From Haliclystus octoradiatus (taxonomy: Eukaryota; Cnidaria; Staurozoa; Stauromedusae; Haliclystidae), in NCBI GenBank assembly GCA_916610825.1, contig OU744446.1:35379833-35443832 (forward strand): DNA of 64,000 nucleotides, read 5' to 3'. Of this stretch, positions 46,294 through 58,717 are shown piece after piece. The notes beneath the pieces are model-generated. The model searched no databases. It was not told the origin of the DNA and was given only the letters and a program-made list of their open reading frames with translations. The first letter of the stretch is position 1. Every line of letters begins with the position of its first letter. Position numbers and translations under genes: made by a program.

Positions 46294-46365
46294 CAGACAG
46301 TCATGTTTGCTACTTGAAGTTTCACGCCGAAGCGATCATCAGGCAATCTATTTAATGATAAAAAC
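46294..46365. repeat. Half copy of the AGACAGTCA hairpin MITE
   Basis: CAGACAGTCATGTTTGCTAC and GAAGCGATCATCAGGCAATC match the arms of 2606-2753. The second arm is not seen. Confidence 0.55.
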
Positions 46366-46978
46366 ACTATAGGCTACCTTCTAGATACATACAAAATAGG
46401 GTGCTATTGTTATTAAGGCTATAGAAAGTTATATAAGGGCGTCAATAGAAAATTATATAATTCAAATGAACGGCAACTTTTGAAAATACCTATTTCTCAA
46501 ATTTCTTAACATGTTCAGGTATAAATGTTTCATTTAATTTTAATTCTGAAGATTTCTCAACAGTGTCTATTGTTGATTTTAAGAAATTAATATCCATTCA
46601 TCTTTAACTTGAATATAGTTACTTCGAGTTCCAGTGCCAATTTCAGTCAACGCGAATATTTATTTATCCGGCAATACTAGCATAAATCTTGCAGCATAAA
46701 AATGATACAAATATTGAAACAAATCGCAATTATCAACTAGCTGGAGTGTACCTGGATATATACCTAGAGTCCCAGACCTGTGCCATTTGATCCTATATTC
46801 CATTTTATCAGCAACTGTTCCGTATTTAGGATTGTCTAGATTCAGTGTAAGGGAGTAAAGGGCATTGTGGAACTAGACAAAGCTACTCCACAGAGACAAC
46901 CAATAAATGCGCCCGCGAGAAACCGTGAAATCCATGTGAATTAGATGGCAACATTTAGGCCTGACGTTCTGGGCTGTA

Positions 46979-47078
46979 ATTAATACGGGACTATTAAAAC
47001 TAATACGGGACTAATAAAACTAATGTGGGACTAGTAAAACTAATACGGGACTGATAAAACAAATACGGGACTAATACA
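46979..47078. repeat. Tandem repeat, about 20-bp unit, five copies
   Basis: Unit AACTAATACGGGACTAATAA repeated about five times with single-base changes. Confidence 0.85.
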
Positions 47079-48409
47079 TATTATACTTTGTTTCAATATA
47101 ATATTCAGACAACATTAACTCTTCTTGTTACATATTCTTACCGAGTTGTGATTATTAAATCCACCACAATTAATCATCGTTGCAACTTTTAAGAAAATGC
47201 TTCCAATTTGTATCATTCATTGAGCTCTATTACTTCAATTTGCTTTTATCCATATCGTTACTATGTTATGTAGAACTCTGTTTTGATATTTTTAATTGAA
47301 ATACGCCTTTTGTTAATTTTACTGAACATTTAAAATATTGAGTATGGTTTCCTGATGGAAAGCCGGTCATTTCTCAATGTTTACGCATAATTTGACGTTG
47401 GTAAGATTTAAACAAAAGGCTTTGGAATTACGTAAAAGAAGAGGAAAAATTTGTATAATTCATTGTATATTTTTTACATGGCGTATTACTGTTGCCATGA
47501 TTCATATCGAATGTCAATCAATGTAGCTATATTATGGACTCATTTATATTTCGAGTATATATATAGCTTCCTTATTATCCCATTTCTGGATCTGTTGCGA
47601 ACACACGTAGCTAGAGACGTCAATGTTGATGACGCCAATAGATCAACTTTTTGTTTTCATAAGAACCTTTAAAATTAGGCCAAGGCTCAGTGTTCTTATT
47701 TTGTTTTCATGATTTGAACCTCAACATGTTCTTAATCTGCAGGATGTGGGCCAATGACAAAAATATTAAATTGAAAACGTGCTGCGGCTTCCTAGCGTGA
47801 AGGCATAACATTTATATCTGAAAGCTTTAAACGAGTAGAGTTTAAATCTGCAATGTTCATCGAAAAAACTCGATGCAGCAACCTCAGCCAAGTTTTTAAT
47901 AATAATAATTTAACGAAGTAATGTAAGATTTTTTCTAATCATCCTTCATGGTAATATAAATAAATCCAGAAACTATTTTGAACATTTTAAAATTCTATAA
48001 TTTCATCAAAGTATGAGAAACTTCCAAGTACAAGACACTATCAAAACTTGAAAACCTTCGGTATTTGCTACCATAATTACTCCTTTTTTGCAGATAAAAA
48101 TATTCTATTTATCAATTCATTCACAATAACACCCTTACTGATATATAAACTAAAAGTCCTAAGCTTGGCAAAATTTGAAAATTTGATACCCCGAAATTGC
48201 CAGCATGGTGTCAAAATGTTACCCAAAAATAATGATCAATCTGATGGCATACTATCTTTCTCATTTTCATTTGGGTTTTTATGTAAGAGAAAATAAGAAA
48301 ATACTTTATAAGAACACTGAGCTTCAAAATCAAGGATAATTATAGATGAGTCTGATCGAAATAAAATAAGAACAAATACTGAAATACAGGCTCAACTTAA
48401 GTTTACATG

Positions 48410-48544
48410 CCCGGCAAACAGTGGATGCTCCGTGAACGTTCCGTGAACGTTCGATTTGCGGTCAATCGAACGTTCCGCAAACGTTCACGGAACGTACTTT
48501 GTAGATATGATTAAACGTTCACGGAACATCCACTGTTTGCCGGG
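48410..48544. mobile_element. 135-bp palindromic element built on GTTCCGTGAACG
   Basis: CCCGGCAAACAGTGGATG at the left and CATCCACTGTTTGCCGGG at the right are perfect inverses. Inside are several GAACGTTCACGGAACGT units in alternating orientation. Confidence 0.7.
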
Positions 48545-49316
48545 TGATCTCATAAAAAGAGTGTAACATAGAAGATTGAATTGTATTAAACTATTACACA
48601 TTGAGTTATATTATGTGTGTTTCACATTTGAATGAAAGAATTGGATGTTTGAATACTGAGATTACGATATAATTAACTTTAAAAGTTCATTTAGTATTTT
48701 TCTCCATTTTAGTTCATCAAGGAAATTTAGAACTGAATTGTGAGTAGATGGAATGTAAGAGGCATTGATTCTACCATTGAATATATTTATTTGTATAATA
48801 AAGAAATTTATTCCATCAATCTGATTGATTTAGAGCTATGACATAAAATCATCACATGAGGTTCAAAAAAAGGCAATAAACTCAATCAATCTTGTATTGC
48901 GGCATTGAAGTCATCGTAGTCACGAATAATAATTTTTCTAATTTGATCAGGAATTTTTATAGTGGAAGCCATGCACTAAAATGATGATCATTTTGCAGCA
49001 CAAGTTTTTAGCATAGGTACTAACTAGTTATGGCAATGGGTTCTTGACTGCCAAAGTAGAATTTCTACGATCCATATACCTCCATAGACATCAAAAAATT
49101 AAATACACTTTACCGAGATTTAATTACAATTTTTGAAATTTTGCAGCGTGATTCCCATTGACTTTATTACGGATCTAGAGGGGCAGTGTGTGCTTATTTC
49201 TAGATCATTTTTTTAACGAAACTCTTGAACTTAAGGTTTTTAAATCTATTAGAGGCAATGAAATGCATGATGCAAATCATAATAAAATGCTTTAGTAAGT
49301 TTTTGGACCAATCCGA

Positions 49317-49609
49317 CCACTCCAGTTCTTCAAGGGGGTGCCACTTTGGAAAAAGGTGAAGTACCCAAAAGTTCCAAAAATTCTGTTGATGCTACCCAAA
49401 AAGTTCCAGCAGGTTGATTGATTTTAAGTAAATACACAAAAATGATGCAAAAATTTTCTGAAAATTTTGAAAAAGTCAAAAACAGGATACCCAAAAGCTC
49501 CACAATTTGAAATCTCATACCCGAACAGTTTATTCTCAGCTGGAATATGGACCCAAAATGCGGCACGTCCCCGTATAGCCGTCATATTGGAGTTACCCCC
49601 CCCCGGGTC
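49317..49609 (-). repeat. Dispersed repeat with CCCGGGGG ends, short subfamily
   Basis: Its right end reads GTCCCCGTATAGCCGTCATA and then GGAGTTACCCCCCCCCGGG; its left end (TCCAGTTCTTCAAGGGGGTG) is degraded. It ends about 80 bp past the stop codon of GPCR array member 3. Confidence 0.72.
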
Positions 49610-49689
49610 CGACCAGTCCCCTATTAAAATCATTAAGCCCCGACATCAAATTGATCATGAAGTGTAGCATAGTTTAATACGTCTATTAT

Positions 49690-50733
49690 TTACTCTTCAA
49701 CACATATGACATGTATCTTAACACCTGAATCACATGCTTGTATAGAATTTGCATGTTGATTTGAAACAGCTACATCTACTCTATTGTTAAACAATCGTTT
49801 ACATGTGAAAACATCTAATAACAATCTACGAAATCTACGATTAACAATTCCATAAATCAATGGATCAATAGCAGCTCGTAAAAAAGTAGGGAATAACGTC
49901 AATCGAACCCAATAAAAATCATTAGCTTTACGTTTCGAATCCATTGCTTCATAGTGTGTTACTCTAGTATGTAACCAATATAAAAAGTATGGTATCCATG
50001 ATACAAAAAACATTACAGATAATATATATATGATGATCAAGGAACGTTTTCTTGAATCAAATATTTTGTCCCTAATTGTTGATGTTTCGGTATTTTGATT
50101 ATAGTCAACTTTTGTAGCTATTAGTAAAGATTCGAACATTAATACCGCTGGTAAAATAAATATAATTGCAAATGTTGCACACAAGTAAGCTTCTTGGTTA
50201 ATAAATGGGAACCAACCTCGTAAGCATGTATTAGAACCTATATCATATCTATAAGAGAAGAAATTTGGTAGCATAATAAATATTGAGCCAAGCCAAGATA
50301 ATAATATCAAGCGTTTCAATTTGCATTTTGAACCAAATGTAGATTGATTGTATTTTAATGGATGTACTGTGGATATTCTGCGTTGCATACAGATCAGACA
50401 TAAAGTTGCAATGACTACATTCGTACATATGAAATATGTTGTTAAACCATTGGATATACTGCACATAATATTTGCTTTCCAATCTCTGATACTGAAATCA
50501 TGATTTGTATAGTAGAAAAATGTGGAGCCAATACTGGATAATCCATCGCTAACAGCTAATTGAGAAAGTAGCAAATTAAAGGGTGTTTTTTCAGCCTTGA
50601 ACTGTAGTATATATAGTATTATAATGTTAAATGTGATAATCAAGACTCCTACGAGGGTATATGCAGTTTTCATCTCAATTTCATTGGTATTCGACGGACC
50701 AAAATGTTTTGTAGAATTTGTGTGGTTGTTCAT
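49690..50733 (-). CDS. Class A-like GPCR of the local array, member 3
   Basis: A 347-residue single-exon receptor. The start chosen is the ATG at 50733: an upstream in-frame stretch has no ATG and is separated by a good acceptor (aatatttttcag) 6 nt before this codon. Sequons lie near the N-terminus (NHT, NST). SQLAVSDGLSSIG marks TM2, C91 the top of TM3, and QRR (117-119) with ISTVHPLKY replaces DRY. LLSWLGSIFIMLPNFFSYRYD marks TM4 and the start of loop 2; loop 2 Cys is in NTCLRGW. TM6 reads SWIPYFLYWLHTR and TM7 AAIDPLIYGIVNRRFRRLL. The C-tail begins FTCKRLF, with a Cys that could be palmitoylated. It is closest to member 4. Confidence 0.87.
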   Translation of the reverse strand: MNNHTNSTKHFGPSNTNEIEMKTAYTLVGVLIITFNIIILYILQFKAEKTPFNLLLSQLAVSDGLSSIGSTFFYYTNHDFSIRDWKANIMCSISNGLTTYFICTNVVIATLCLICMQRRISTVHPLKYNQSTFGSKCKLKRLILLSWLGSIFIMLPNFFSYRYDIGSNTCLRGWFPFINQEAYLCATFAIIFILPAVLMFESLLIATKVDYNQNTETSTIRDKIFDSRKRSLIIIYILSVMFFVSWIPYFLYWLHTRVTHYEAMDSKRKANDFYWVRLTLFPTFLRAAIDPLIYGIVNRRFRRLLLDVFTCKRLFNNRVDVAVSNQHANSIQACDSGVKIHVICVEE

Positions 50734-51736
50734 GCTTACCTGAAAAATATTAGAATACAAATTAGTGTTATTCCCTTTGGTATTGCAGGAGCATGTTTAT
50801 ACGATTGGACATGATCCACAATGTAACGTTTTGAGATATTACATTTGCTGTAAGGATTTGTACCCGCTAAACACATTATGTCGTTTCTGAGTCGGAACGA
50901 CGTCGGAAATATTCGGTCGGAAATACGAAGTTCTGTGGACACTACAATACGTAGTTCTGACCAATTCGACCAAATTATAAGTCTTAGATCGAATTTCGAT
51001 CTAATTTCGTCCAAGTTCAGACTAACTCCGAATAAAATGTGTACGGCTACCGTCAATACGGATATCCAAGCCGTATTAAATTTCGCAGAAGGAGACCAAG
51101 GCTAATTTGATACCCCAAACTTGCCAGCGAATAAGGCTCTTGAATGCAAAGCGGGAAACTAATAGTAAAAAATACGAATGTCTTATCTTTGTGCGTTGAT
51201 TTATTAATGCAAAAAGTATTATAGATATGAACAGACTATAAATAAACAAACAGAATAGAACAAATCAAACATGCCTGTCCAAGACTATATTATTTTAACT
51301 TAATTATTATATTAAAACTATGAATTAACATACTCGTACCTTCTATTTCCATCCTCTGGTAATAATTGCAATACGCTACATATAGATACAAAGTTAATCT
51401 CTGATCATGAGACGTTTTTCAGTTCTTTTTACCCAGGTAAAGATTTTTAAATTCTCATCGCTTATATTAGTTAAGTGACAAGGAAATGCTTCTGATAGAA
51501 ACAAATCACTGAACGACAAATAATGTTTTGTTCAAATTTCAATTGGGAAATATATATGGTTAATATTAGAATAAACACAATATCGGGAAGATAAAAGTAA
51601 ATACCTAACAATACCCAATGAAAACGAAAAGTGGATGTTTTGAATTACAGTACAGATCGAGGATTTAGTGCCGCGAGTGAGATTATTTCAACTTATGTTT
51701 CAACGGGGAGGAATGGTTCTACCTAGTACCTATGAG

Positions 51737-51962
51737 GAATGCTCCAGAGGGAATTACAGTTGTGAGTAGCTGCGGCGCATCATTGCGCATTGACAATCGA
51801 GACCCATCTGCCATAAAATCTGTTGAAATTGATTTGCAGTGTCGCGGCTGAGATCAGCAAAGAGCGTTTAAAATCATTGCTCTTAGCGAAAAGAGCCACT
51901 CTTCTAGAAATAGAGGAGTGGTACGGGTGCCTTCGTTAGGGCGACACCGTCTACATTGCTTT
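51737..51962 (+). mobile_element. tRNA-derived SINE, family 1, 5'-truncated
   Basis: Only the body and 3' end are present (GTGAGTAGCTGCGGCGCATC through GGGCGACACCGTCTACATTG). The tRNA head is missing. It lies between GPCR array members 3 and 4. Confidence 0.8.
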
Positions 51963-52061
51963 TTATGTTTCCATACAATGAATTGACACTAGGAAAGTAT
52001 ATGAGAAACATAAAAACACAAACTAATATACTAAAAATAAAGTATTATATAATTATTTGAG

Positions 52062-53159
52062 CTATCTTTCAAACGATTTTACATGAATAATAATATTTGA
52101 ACTCAACTCTGTAATATAAACATTAGAACTATATTCATGATTAACATTGGAACTAAATTCATGATTAAAAATATCTGGATAAATTCTTTTACTAAATAAT
52201 CGTTTACACGTAAACACATCAAATAATAATTTACGGAAACTACGACTCACTAATCCGTATACCAAAGGATCAATAGCAGCCCGCAACATTGTAGGAAATA
52301 AAACTAAACGAAGCCAAAAATAATCATAAGATTTACGTTCAAAGTGATTACCTTGTACAGTTAAAACTCTCGATTGTAACCAATATAGAAAGTATGGTAT
52401 CCACGATACAATGAACATTATAGATAATATATGTAAAATGATCAAAGAGCGTTTTCTTGAATCAAATATCCTGTCTCTGGGTGACTTTTTTGTAGTTCTT
52501 TTACGGTCGTATATTACGTTAGTAGACATAAACAATGACTCAAGCATTAATATACCTGGTAAGATATACAAAATTGCAAAACAAGCACATAAATAAGCTT
52601 CTTGACTAATGAATGTAAACCAACCAAATAAACATTTCTTAGAATCATTATCATATCTGTACGAGAAGAAATTTGGTAACATCATTAATATTGAAGCAAG
52701 CCATGATAGCAGCATAAAACGTTTCAATTTGTATCTTGACCCAAAAGCAGATTGATTGTATTTTAATGGGTGTACAGTAGATATTCTGCGTTGCATACAG
52801 ATTAAACATAAAGTGATAATAACAACATTCGTACATAGAAAATATGATGTCAAACCAGTTGATATACTACACATTACATTATCTCTCCAATTTCTTCCAT
52901 CATTGTCATTATTATGACTTGGATTAGCGTAATAGAATAGTGTAGAACCAATACCAGATAATCCATCACTAATTGCTAATTGTGAAAGCAATAAATTATA
53001 CGGTGTTTTCTTTGCTTTAAATATCAATACACAAAATATTATGGCATTCAGAAAGACAACAATGGCACCAACAATAGTGTATAATGTGATCATTTCGATT
53101 TCATAAGGATTTGAAGGCGAGTCAAATAAAGTTATACTTGAGTTTGTAAAATTCCGCAT
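52062..53159 (-). CDS. Class A-like GPCR of the local array, member 4
   Basis: A 365-residue single-exon receptor with N-terminal sequons (NFT, NSS). TM2 has LAISDGLSGIG, the top of TM3 C97, and QRR (123-125) plus ISTVHPLKY in place of DRY. Loop 1 is longer than in member 3 (NPSHNNDNDGRNW). Loop 2 Cys is in KKCLFGW. TM6 reads SWIPYFLYWLQSR and TM7 AAIDPLVYGLVSRSFRKLL. FTCKRLF opens the tail, and the tail carries a short repeat (NHEFSSNVNHEYSSNVY). The ATG lies 7 nt after an acceptor-like tatatttttag. It is the nearest relative of member 3, 1.3 kb away in the same orientation. Confidence 0.87.
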   Translation of the reverse strand: MRNFTNSSITLFDSPSNPYEIEMITLYTIVGAIVVFLNAIIFCVLIFKAKKTPYNLLLSQLAISDGLSGIGSTLFYYANPSHNNDNDGRNWRDNVMCSISTGLTSYFLCTNVVIITLCLICMQRRISTVHPLKYNQSAFGSRYKLKRFMLLSWLASILMMLPNFFSYRYDNDSKKCLFGWFTFISQEAYLCACFAILYILPGILMLESLFMSTNVIYDRKRTTKKSPRDRIFDSRKRSLIILHILSIMFIVSWIPYFLYWLQSRVLTVQGNHFERKSYDYFWLRLVLFPTMLRAAIDPLVYGLVSRSFRKLLFDVFTCKRLFSKRIYPDIFNHEFSSNVNHEYSSNVYITELSSNIIIHVKSFER

Positions 53160-56100
53160 TTTAAAACTAAAAATATAGAATAAAAGATATTAGATATTAT
53201 TTATCAATATCATCGTCATTACTATCATACATTAATGCTCTTCACCCTCCACATTAGCATCTAGGTAGTACACTATTTTTTTCTATTGTCTACTGGAGTG
53301 CGTGCGTCAGACCAGGCCCAAGTGGGATCTCACCTGATGAGAAGTGGGATCCCGCTTGGGTGATACAGAAAATGTCCATATAAACACAGTTTGATGGGCC
53401 AGCCCTGGTCGTCACTTCATCTGGGCACGACTAATATGTTAGATAAAACATTATGAGATCAAATTGAGCGGTAATTTATTATTTGCTATTTTCGCTTCAA
53501 AACGTGAAAATAGAAAAATTAAATTTTTGACAGGTTTGAGAAGCGAAACAAGTCCGGTGACTTATGCTGGGCTGAAAATGGGATGCAATTGCCATAAAAA
53601 CAGGTGACCAATTTGACCATCAAGCCTTGCTGTTTTCAAGTTGAGAGAAATGAATGCCATTTCTTATGCCCCAAGTAGTGTGCATTACGAACCATATTTG
53701 AAGACTAATCGCAAAGGCAGCCGGTCAATTGTAAGCCTATCAATCTTCATCTTCGATTTCAGTATAATATGATGGTTGTTATGCAATGACATATGGAATA
53801 CGTAACATGCATGCATCTACAATTAGAAATTCCTACTCATATACATATCTCGTATATCCTGTTGAATAAACTGAGACAGCAGGATATGATATCATATATT
53901 ATTGTAATACGTAGCGGAGCCTGAGGCAAACTTGAGGCTGGATGCCGACCTAATAGAGCAAACAAGACCATATCATGTGCTCACTTTCTCGGGCACTTCT
54001 TATAAACAAGAATTTGAATACATTTTTGTAACTAGAAATTGTAGCAAGAAAATATGGTTGCCGGGTAAATTTTTTTTCATTTTAACTCCGGCATTTTCAA
54101 TTACAAGGTCATACAGTACATTTCCTGCGTATATTCCACGTCAATTCTTTCGGGCTAGATTTATCGAATATCGCCATCTCTCTCTTTCCTATTAGGACAG
54201 CAGGGTTACAGCTTGAAATACCACTTCCTTAAGTTTTATTGACCTCAAGATCAAGTTCATAGATGGGACAAGGGGTGATAACAGAGAGGGTGAACTTGAT
54301 TGACCTTCAGAAATATCATGTAGAATTCAAGGCCAGGCAGTAAAATATAATATATAGGAGATAATATAGGAGGGAGATGACGATGTTTGATGAGTTTTGC
54401 CTTTATAAATTGACATGGAATACATGCATTATTTGTAGTAGAGTACTTAGTGAAGGGCATCAGGCGTAAAACTTGCGAAGAAGAGCAATTCTAGCGTAAG
54501 ATATGACCACTTCAAGAATGTTATCAAAATGGTATACATGGTACGATGAAAGAAATCATTTTTACGCTCAACATGAGATTATTATGGAGTAAGAAATCGA
54601 ACATGTAGTGAGTATATGATAAATTATGAAAAATATGTTTCATTATTTAAAACAAGTACTGGCTTTCATTTTATAAATCGAATCGTTTCAAGAACGTTTT
54701 CAAAATGATTTGATCATGTGAATTAGTCAAATGTAATGAATCATAATTTATCAACCCGAAATTTAGCCATGCACAACTTGAAATTTCTGAAAGCTAATTA
54801 ATTAGTTGACTGGCTCCAAGTCCCGCTTACTTTGATGTGCCGAGATTTGATGGTTGGTATGCGGATCACTTACCAACATATCAAAGTCGTCATAAAAATA
54901 AGTGAGACTTGGAGTAAGTCAAAATAATTAGTATACTGAGCATTAATAAATGGCTTTTTCAGCTAAAAAGCTTGTACTCACATGTCGAAAAAATGAAATG
55001 ATAATAGAAGTAAAAGACCTTACCTCAAAACAGCTTTTCTCATTTTGATTTGTCGTATCAACTCTTAATTATTTAAGAGATATACCTTGCAGCGACATTA
55101 ATCCACGGTTTGTTTTGTAATGTGTCAGTCTTGTTTGTAATAAATAATTCCCCACGCAGGATACGAAGCAATTATTTTTAACAACTAATGATGATGCTAA
55201 TGATGATATCTATATAAATTTCATTACTTATATTAAAAGTTTATACTATTTATGGTAAATCATGAAAATCAATTCATAGTTGATCAATCCAAGTATTTCT
55301 GACATAAATATTTAACGCATAAATCTAAAATATTAAGGAGTCAGCATCATTTTTTTTGAAAAACGTTTGAAAACTGATTCAAAATTTCAAACTCTAGAAA
55401 TCATGTAATATATAAGCCCTTTGTATTTCCCAAGCCTCGTTTCTTCCATGAGATTACAACAAAAACAACACAAAGGCTTGTGGTCATGTTTGTACTCTAT
55501 ATGATTTGATTCCATTCCAGCCATCTTATAAGCTTCTAATTCCAACAAAACATTTACAGTATAATTAACATCAATATACAGGATATAATTATCATAGTTA
55601 TTTTTTATTTATTTTATTCGCTTTAATTACTTATTTTAGGTTGGCAAAATGTATATATAGAGTTGTAATTAGTTCTAATTCAATAAGTATACTATCTAAA
55701 TTTAATAATACTTTTACAGGCATAATAAACATGAAATTCAAAACATTAATAATATTCTCATACAATAAATAAACAATGTATACTATAGAAAATAATTCTT
55801 TGAAATTAAACTATCTAATATTAGAGAGATGAATTAAAATAGAAATAGATAATACAATGAATAGTGGCTCTCTATATACATAAACAATTAATTGATATAC
55901 GCCTTGTTACTAAGGATATAAAGTATTATTATCAACAGTCATTGCTGATGTAATGTTTGCCCTTAGTTACTATGCTTGCGCAAACACAACGGGCGACAAA
56001 ATGGACACCCACTATTATACAAGAAATCAAAGAACATAAAATGATGACGTTTTGAGGCTGATATTCTACGGTAATGCTGAAACACAATAAGCCTCTACAG

Positions 56101-57540
56101 AGATTCTTGTCGGTTTCATTGTTAATACCAATTACCAGTCCCTACAGGGGAAAAAAGCGTGATATTTCTATTGAATTATTGTACTTTGTGTATCCAACCA
56201 ATGGGAACAAGAAAGTGGTCTTCTAGTCCGAAGAGCCTTACTGTTTAAAGTTTCAGAATCAAATCAGTCCTATCCTGGGACGGGGGCACCAGGGTTTCTC
56301 TGACTAGGGGATGGTATCCTCCAAAGTAGGGGCTATTATACAAAATATTTGAAACTGCTTGAAAAAGTACCCTGACTGCTAAATCTAAATCTCTGCTGTA
56401 TATTAGATAAGCATATCGATAGGTTTGGATGGGACTCTATTTATTTTGGATCTTATTTTCAATTACGTTAGGATTCGGACCGATCGGAGTTTCGGTGCGC
56501 ATTTCCATAATGAAAGGAACCGAACACATTCTCAACCTTTTCGGATTAGGGGAAATGTCAAAGAGAAACAGATTGGATTGAAATATATAATTCGGATCGG
56601 ATCGAAATTTTGATTGCTCGACGATAATAGCTTAATACTATTTTAAAGTGGACGTGAGAAAAAATTCGAATAAGAGCAATTTTGATGATAATATAACATA
56701 ATATATTTTTGAGTGATAGTAAGTGTGAAGCATATCATATGCAAAGAAAGCCACTTTACCAAAGCTATTTCCTGATTCAAATCGTGAATTGTCCTATCAA
56801 GGTCGTCTCACGCAGTTGGATCTTGATTTTCTGGAAAATGCACCGCAAAAGAAAGCACGTGTTAGCGTTCCATCATTAAAAAAAAGTTCATTGCATATTT
56901 GATGGACTTTCAAAATGCTCAGAAAAATAAACTTCCAATAAACCGACAACTAGATGGTATGACAGTCGTTACATAATTACTTCACCTGCAAAATTGGATG
57001 CAAGTCATCATCATTGACTCATGGTTACGTAAAAGTGACCTTGTTTTTTAAATCGCACAGTGCCTGCTTGTGGCAATCTCCCACATGAAATATAATCGTG
57101 ATATTAACCGGAGTGAAATAGTCGGAATTGAAAGAAGCCGCCGATTTTATAAAGTTAGTGATATAAAGCGGATCGTGAAAAAGTAATAATATCAACGGCG
57201 CTGCACTGTATTCGATTTAGGAGAATGATCTGTTTCTTTTACCAAATGACCGAACATATCTTCAAAATTTTTATTGGGATGGGAGTTGTCACATTTAAGT
57301 CCGTGCTTGCACCATCGTATATGCTAGTTGAATATTCCATAATGCTTTGTGATCTATCTACGGAAAGTCACAATAGCGTACGAGCCTACCGTAGCACAGC
57401 GGAAAAAGTCGCAAGTATCTATAATAATTGCCAGTTTATCATTGAGCCAATCACCGTCCGCATATGGACATAATTATTGGAAACACAGACAAAAAACAAA
57501 ACGTATCCTGTTGCATGTTCTGAAGACAGATTATGAAACA
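53160..57540. other. Gene-poor spacer right of the GPCR array
   Basis: No exon or element with clear ends was found. 56280-56380 has a weak resemblance to the CCCGGGGG-ended repeat. Confidence 0.45.
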
Positions 57541-57544
57541 TTAA

Positions 57545-57743
57545 AGGGGCAAAATTGACCGGCGACCGCTGCGAGCACAAGTTGAATTTATGCTTAGCGT
57601 AATTCAACCGTCTCGCTTTGAAACAATTGTTATACGCAGGCCTAACTTATAATAAAATTCATGTCAACAATGAACATTGCGTTTTAACAATAAGCGTGCA
57701 CGTGATCCTAAGTGCGTAGCGCCTGCCGGTCATTTTTGCTCCT
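57545..57743. mobile_element. 199-bp MITE with TTAA target duplication
   Basis: The same element as 62892-63090 in the opposite orientation, and of equal length. AGGGGCAAAATTGACCGGC starts it, GCCGGTCATTTTTGCTCCT ends it, with TTAA at 57541-57544 and 57744-57747. Confidence 0.82.
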
Positions 57744-58305
57744 TTAAATTCAAATACATCAGTCGGATAGTCAAATAAAGTGCGAAATGACACACAGAAT
57801 TACTAGTTGAATTACATAAGTAGAGTTTATAGTAAAATAATGATATACATGGCTATACGTATAGCCTTTTACATAAGTCACTTAAAAGTTATCATTAGAA
57901 TGATATTATAGATTTCCATAGCATTTTAGCCTGCACGCAGGCTACAAGATGGTTGAATAATGTTATTATCACCTTACAGTTTGTGCTTGCCAACATTGCA
58001 ATGCAGCTTGGAACACATGTATGAGCAGATTCATAACCTTGATATAAACTTCTGAAACGTTGATCAAAACATTTACTGATTAATCTGCGTCAAGTTTACT
58101 CTTACTTATCAATCGCATTGCACATAGAACTGCCATTATTCATTATCCAACATTCCCTAACATATTTATAGCTAGCCTTGACTCAAACTATGAACATTTT
58201 TAATGACCCAACATGCTTTAGGATAATATCATCTTTCCGACCAACCCATCAGCCTCCATATTTCAGATGAACAGTACACAAAGGTCAGAAAGGATCTAAT
58301 TCTAA

Positions 58306-58562
58306 CCCCATGGGGGGAGTACTTCGATATTTTTTGGATGGGGATGGGCCATTTTCAGAACTCAGGAAGGACGGTAAAATTCCACAGCAAGCGATAATTA
58401 AGACTCTAAGATTTCATGTTTTTACGACTAAAACAAAAGTAAAATTGAAAAATATCGAAAATCTTCAAAATAGATACCTTCAAATTTCACAAGAATCTAC
58501 ATAAGGCACCCCTTAAAAATGGTAGGTCCCCGTATAGCCGATTAATTTAAGTCCCCCGAGGA
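58306..58562. repeat. Dispersed repeat with CCCGGGGG ends, diverged
   Basis: CCCCATGGGGGGAGTACTTC at the left; GGTCCCCGTATAGCCGATTA and AAGTCCCCCGAGG at the right. Confidence 0.58.
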
Positions 58563-58717
58563 TATATCCCAATTACTACGTTCTTACTGGGACTTTACTC
58601 TATCTTAAGATTCGCGAATAGTTCTTCACAATGGATATTGGATTATAAAATCAACTAATTAAATAAACGCCACATTCTATAGAAGCTTAATTCATACAGT
58701 ATCACCAGAGATTTGAG

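Noticed and set aside
50736-51056. 106-codon open frame before GPCR array member 3
   Set aside because: No motif, and it overlaps the probable acceptor of the receptor. The region 50880-51060 has only a weak inverted repeat.
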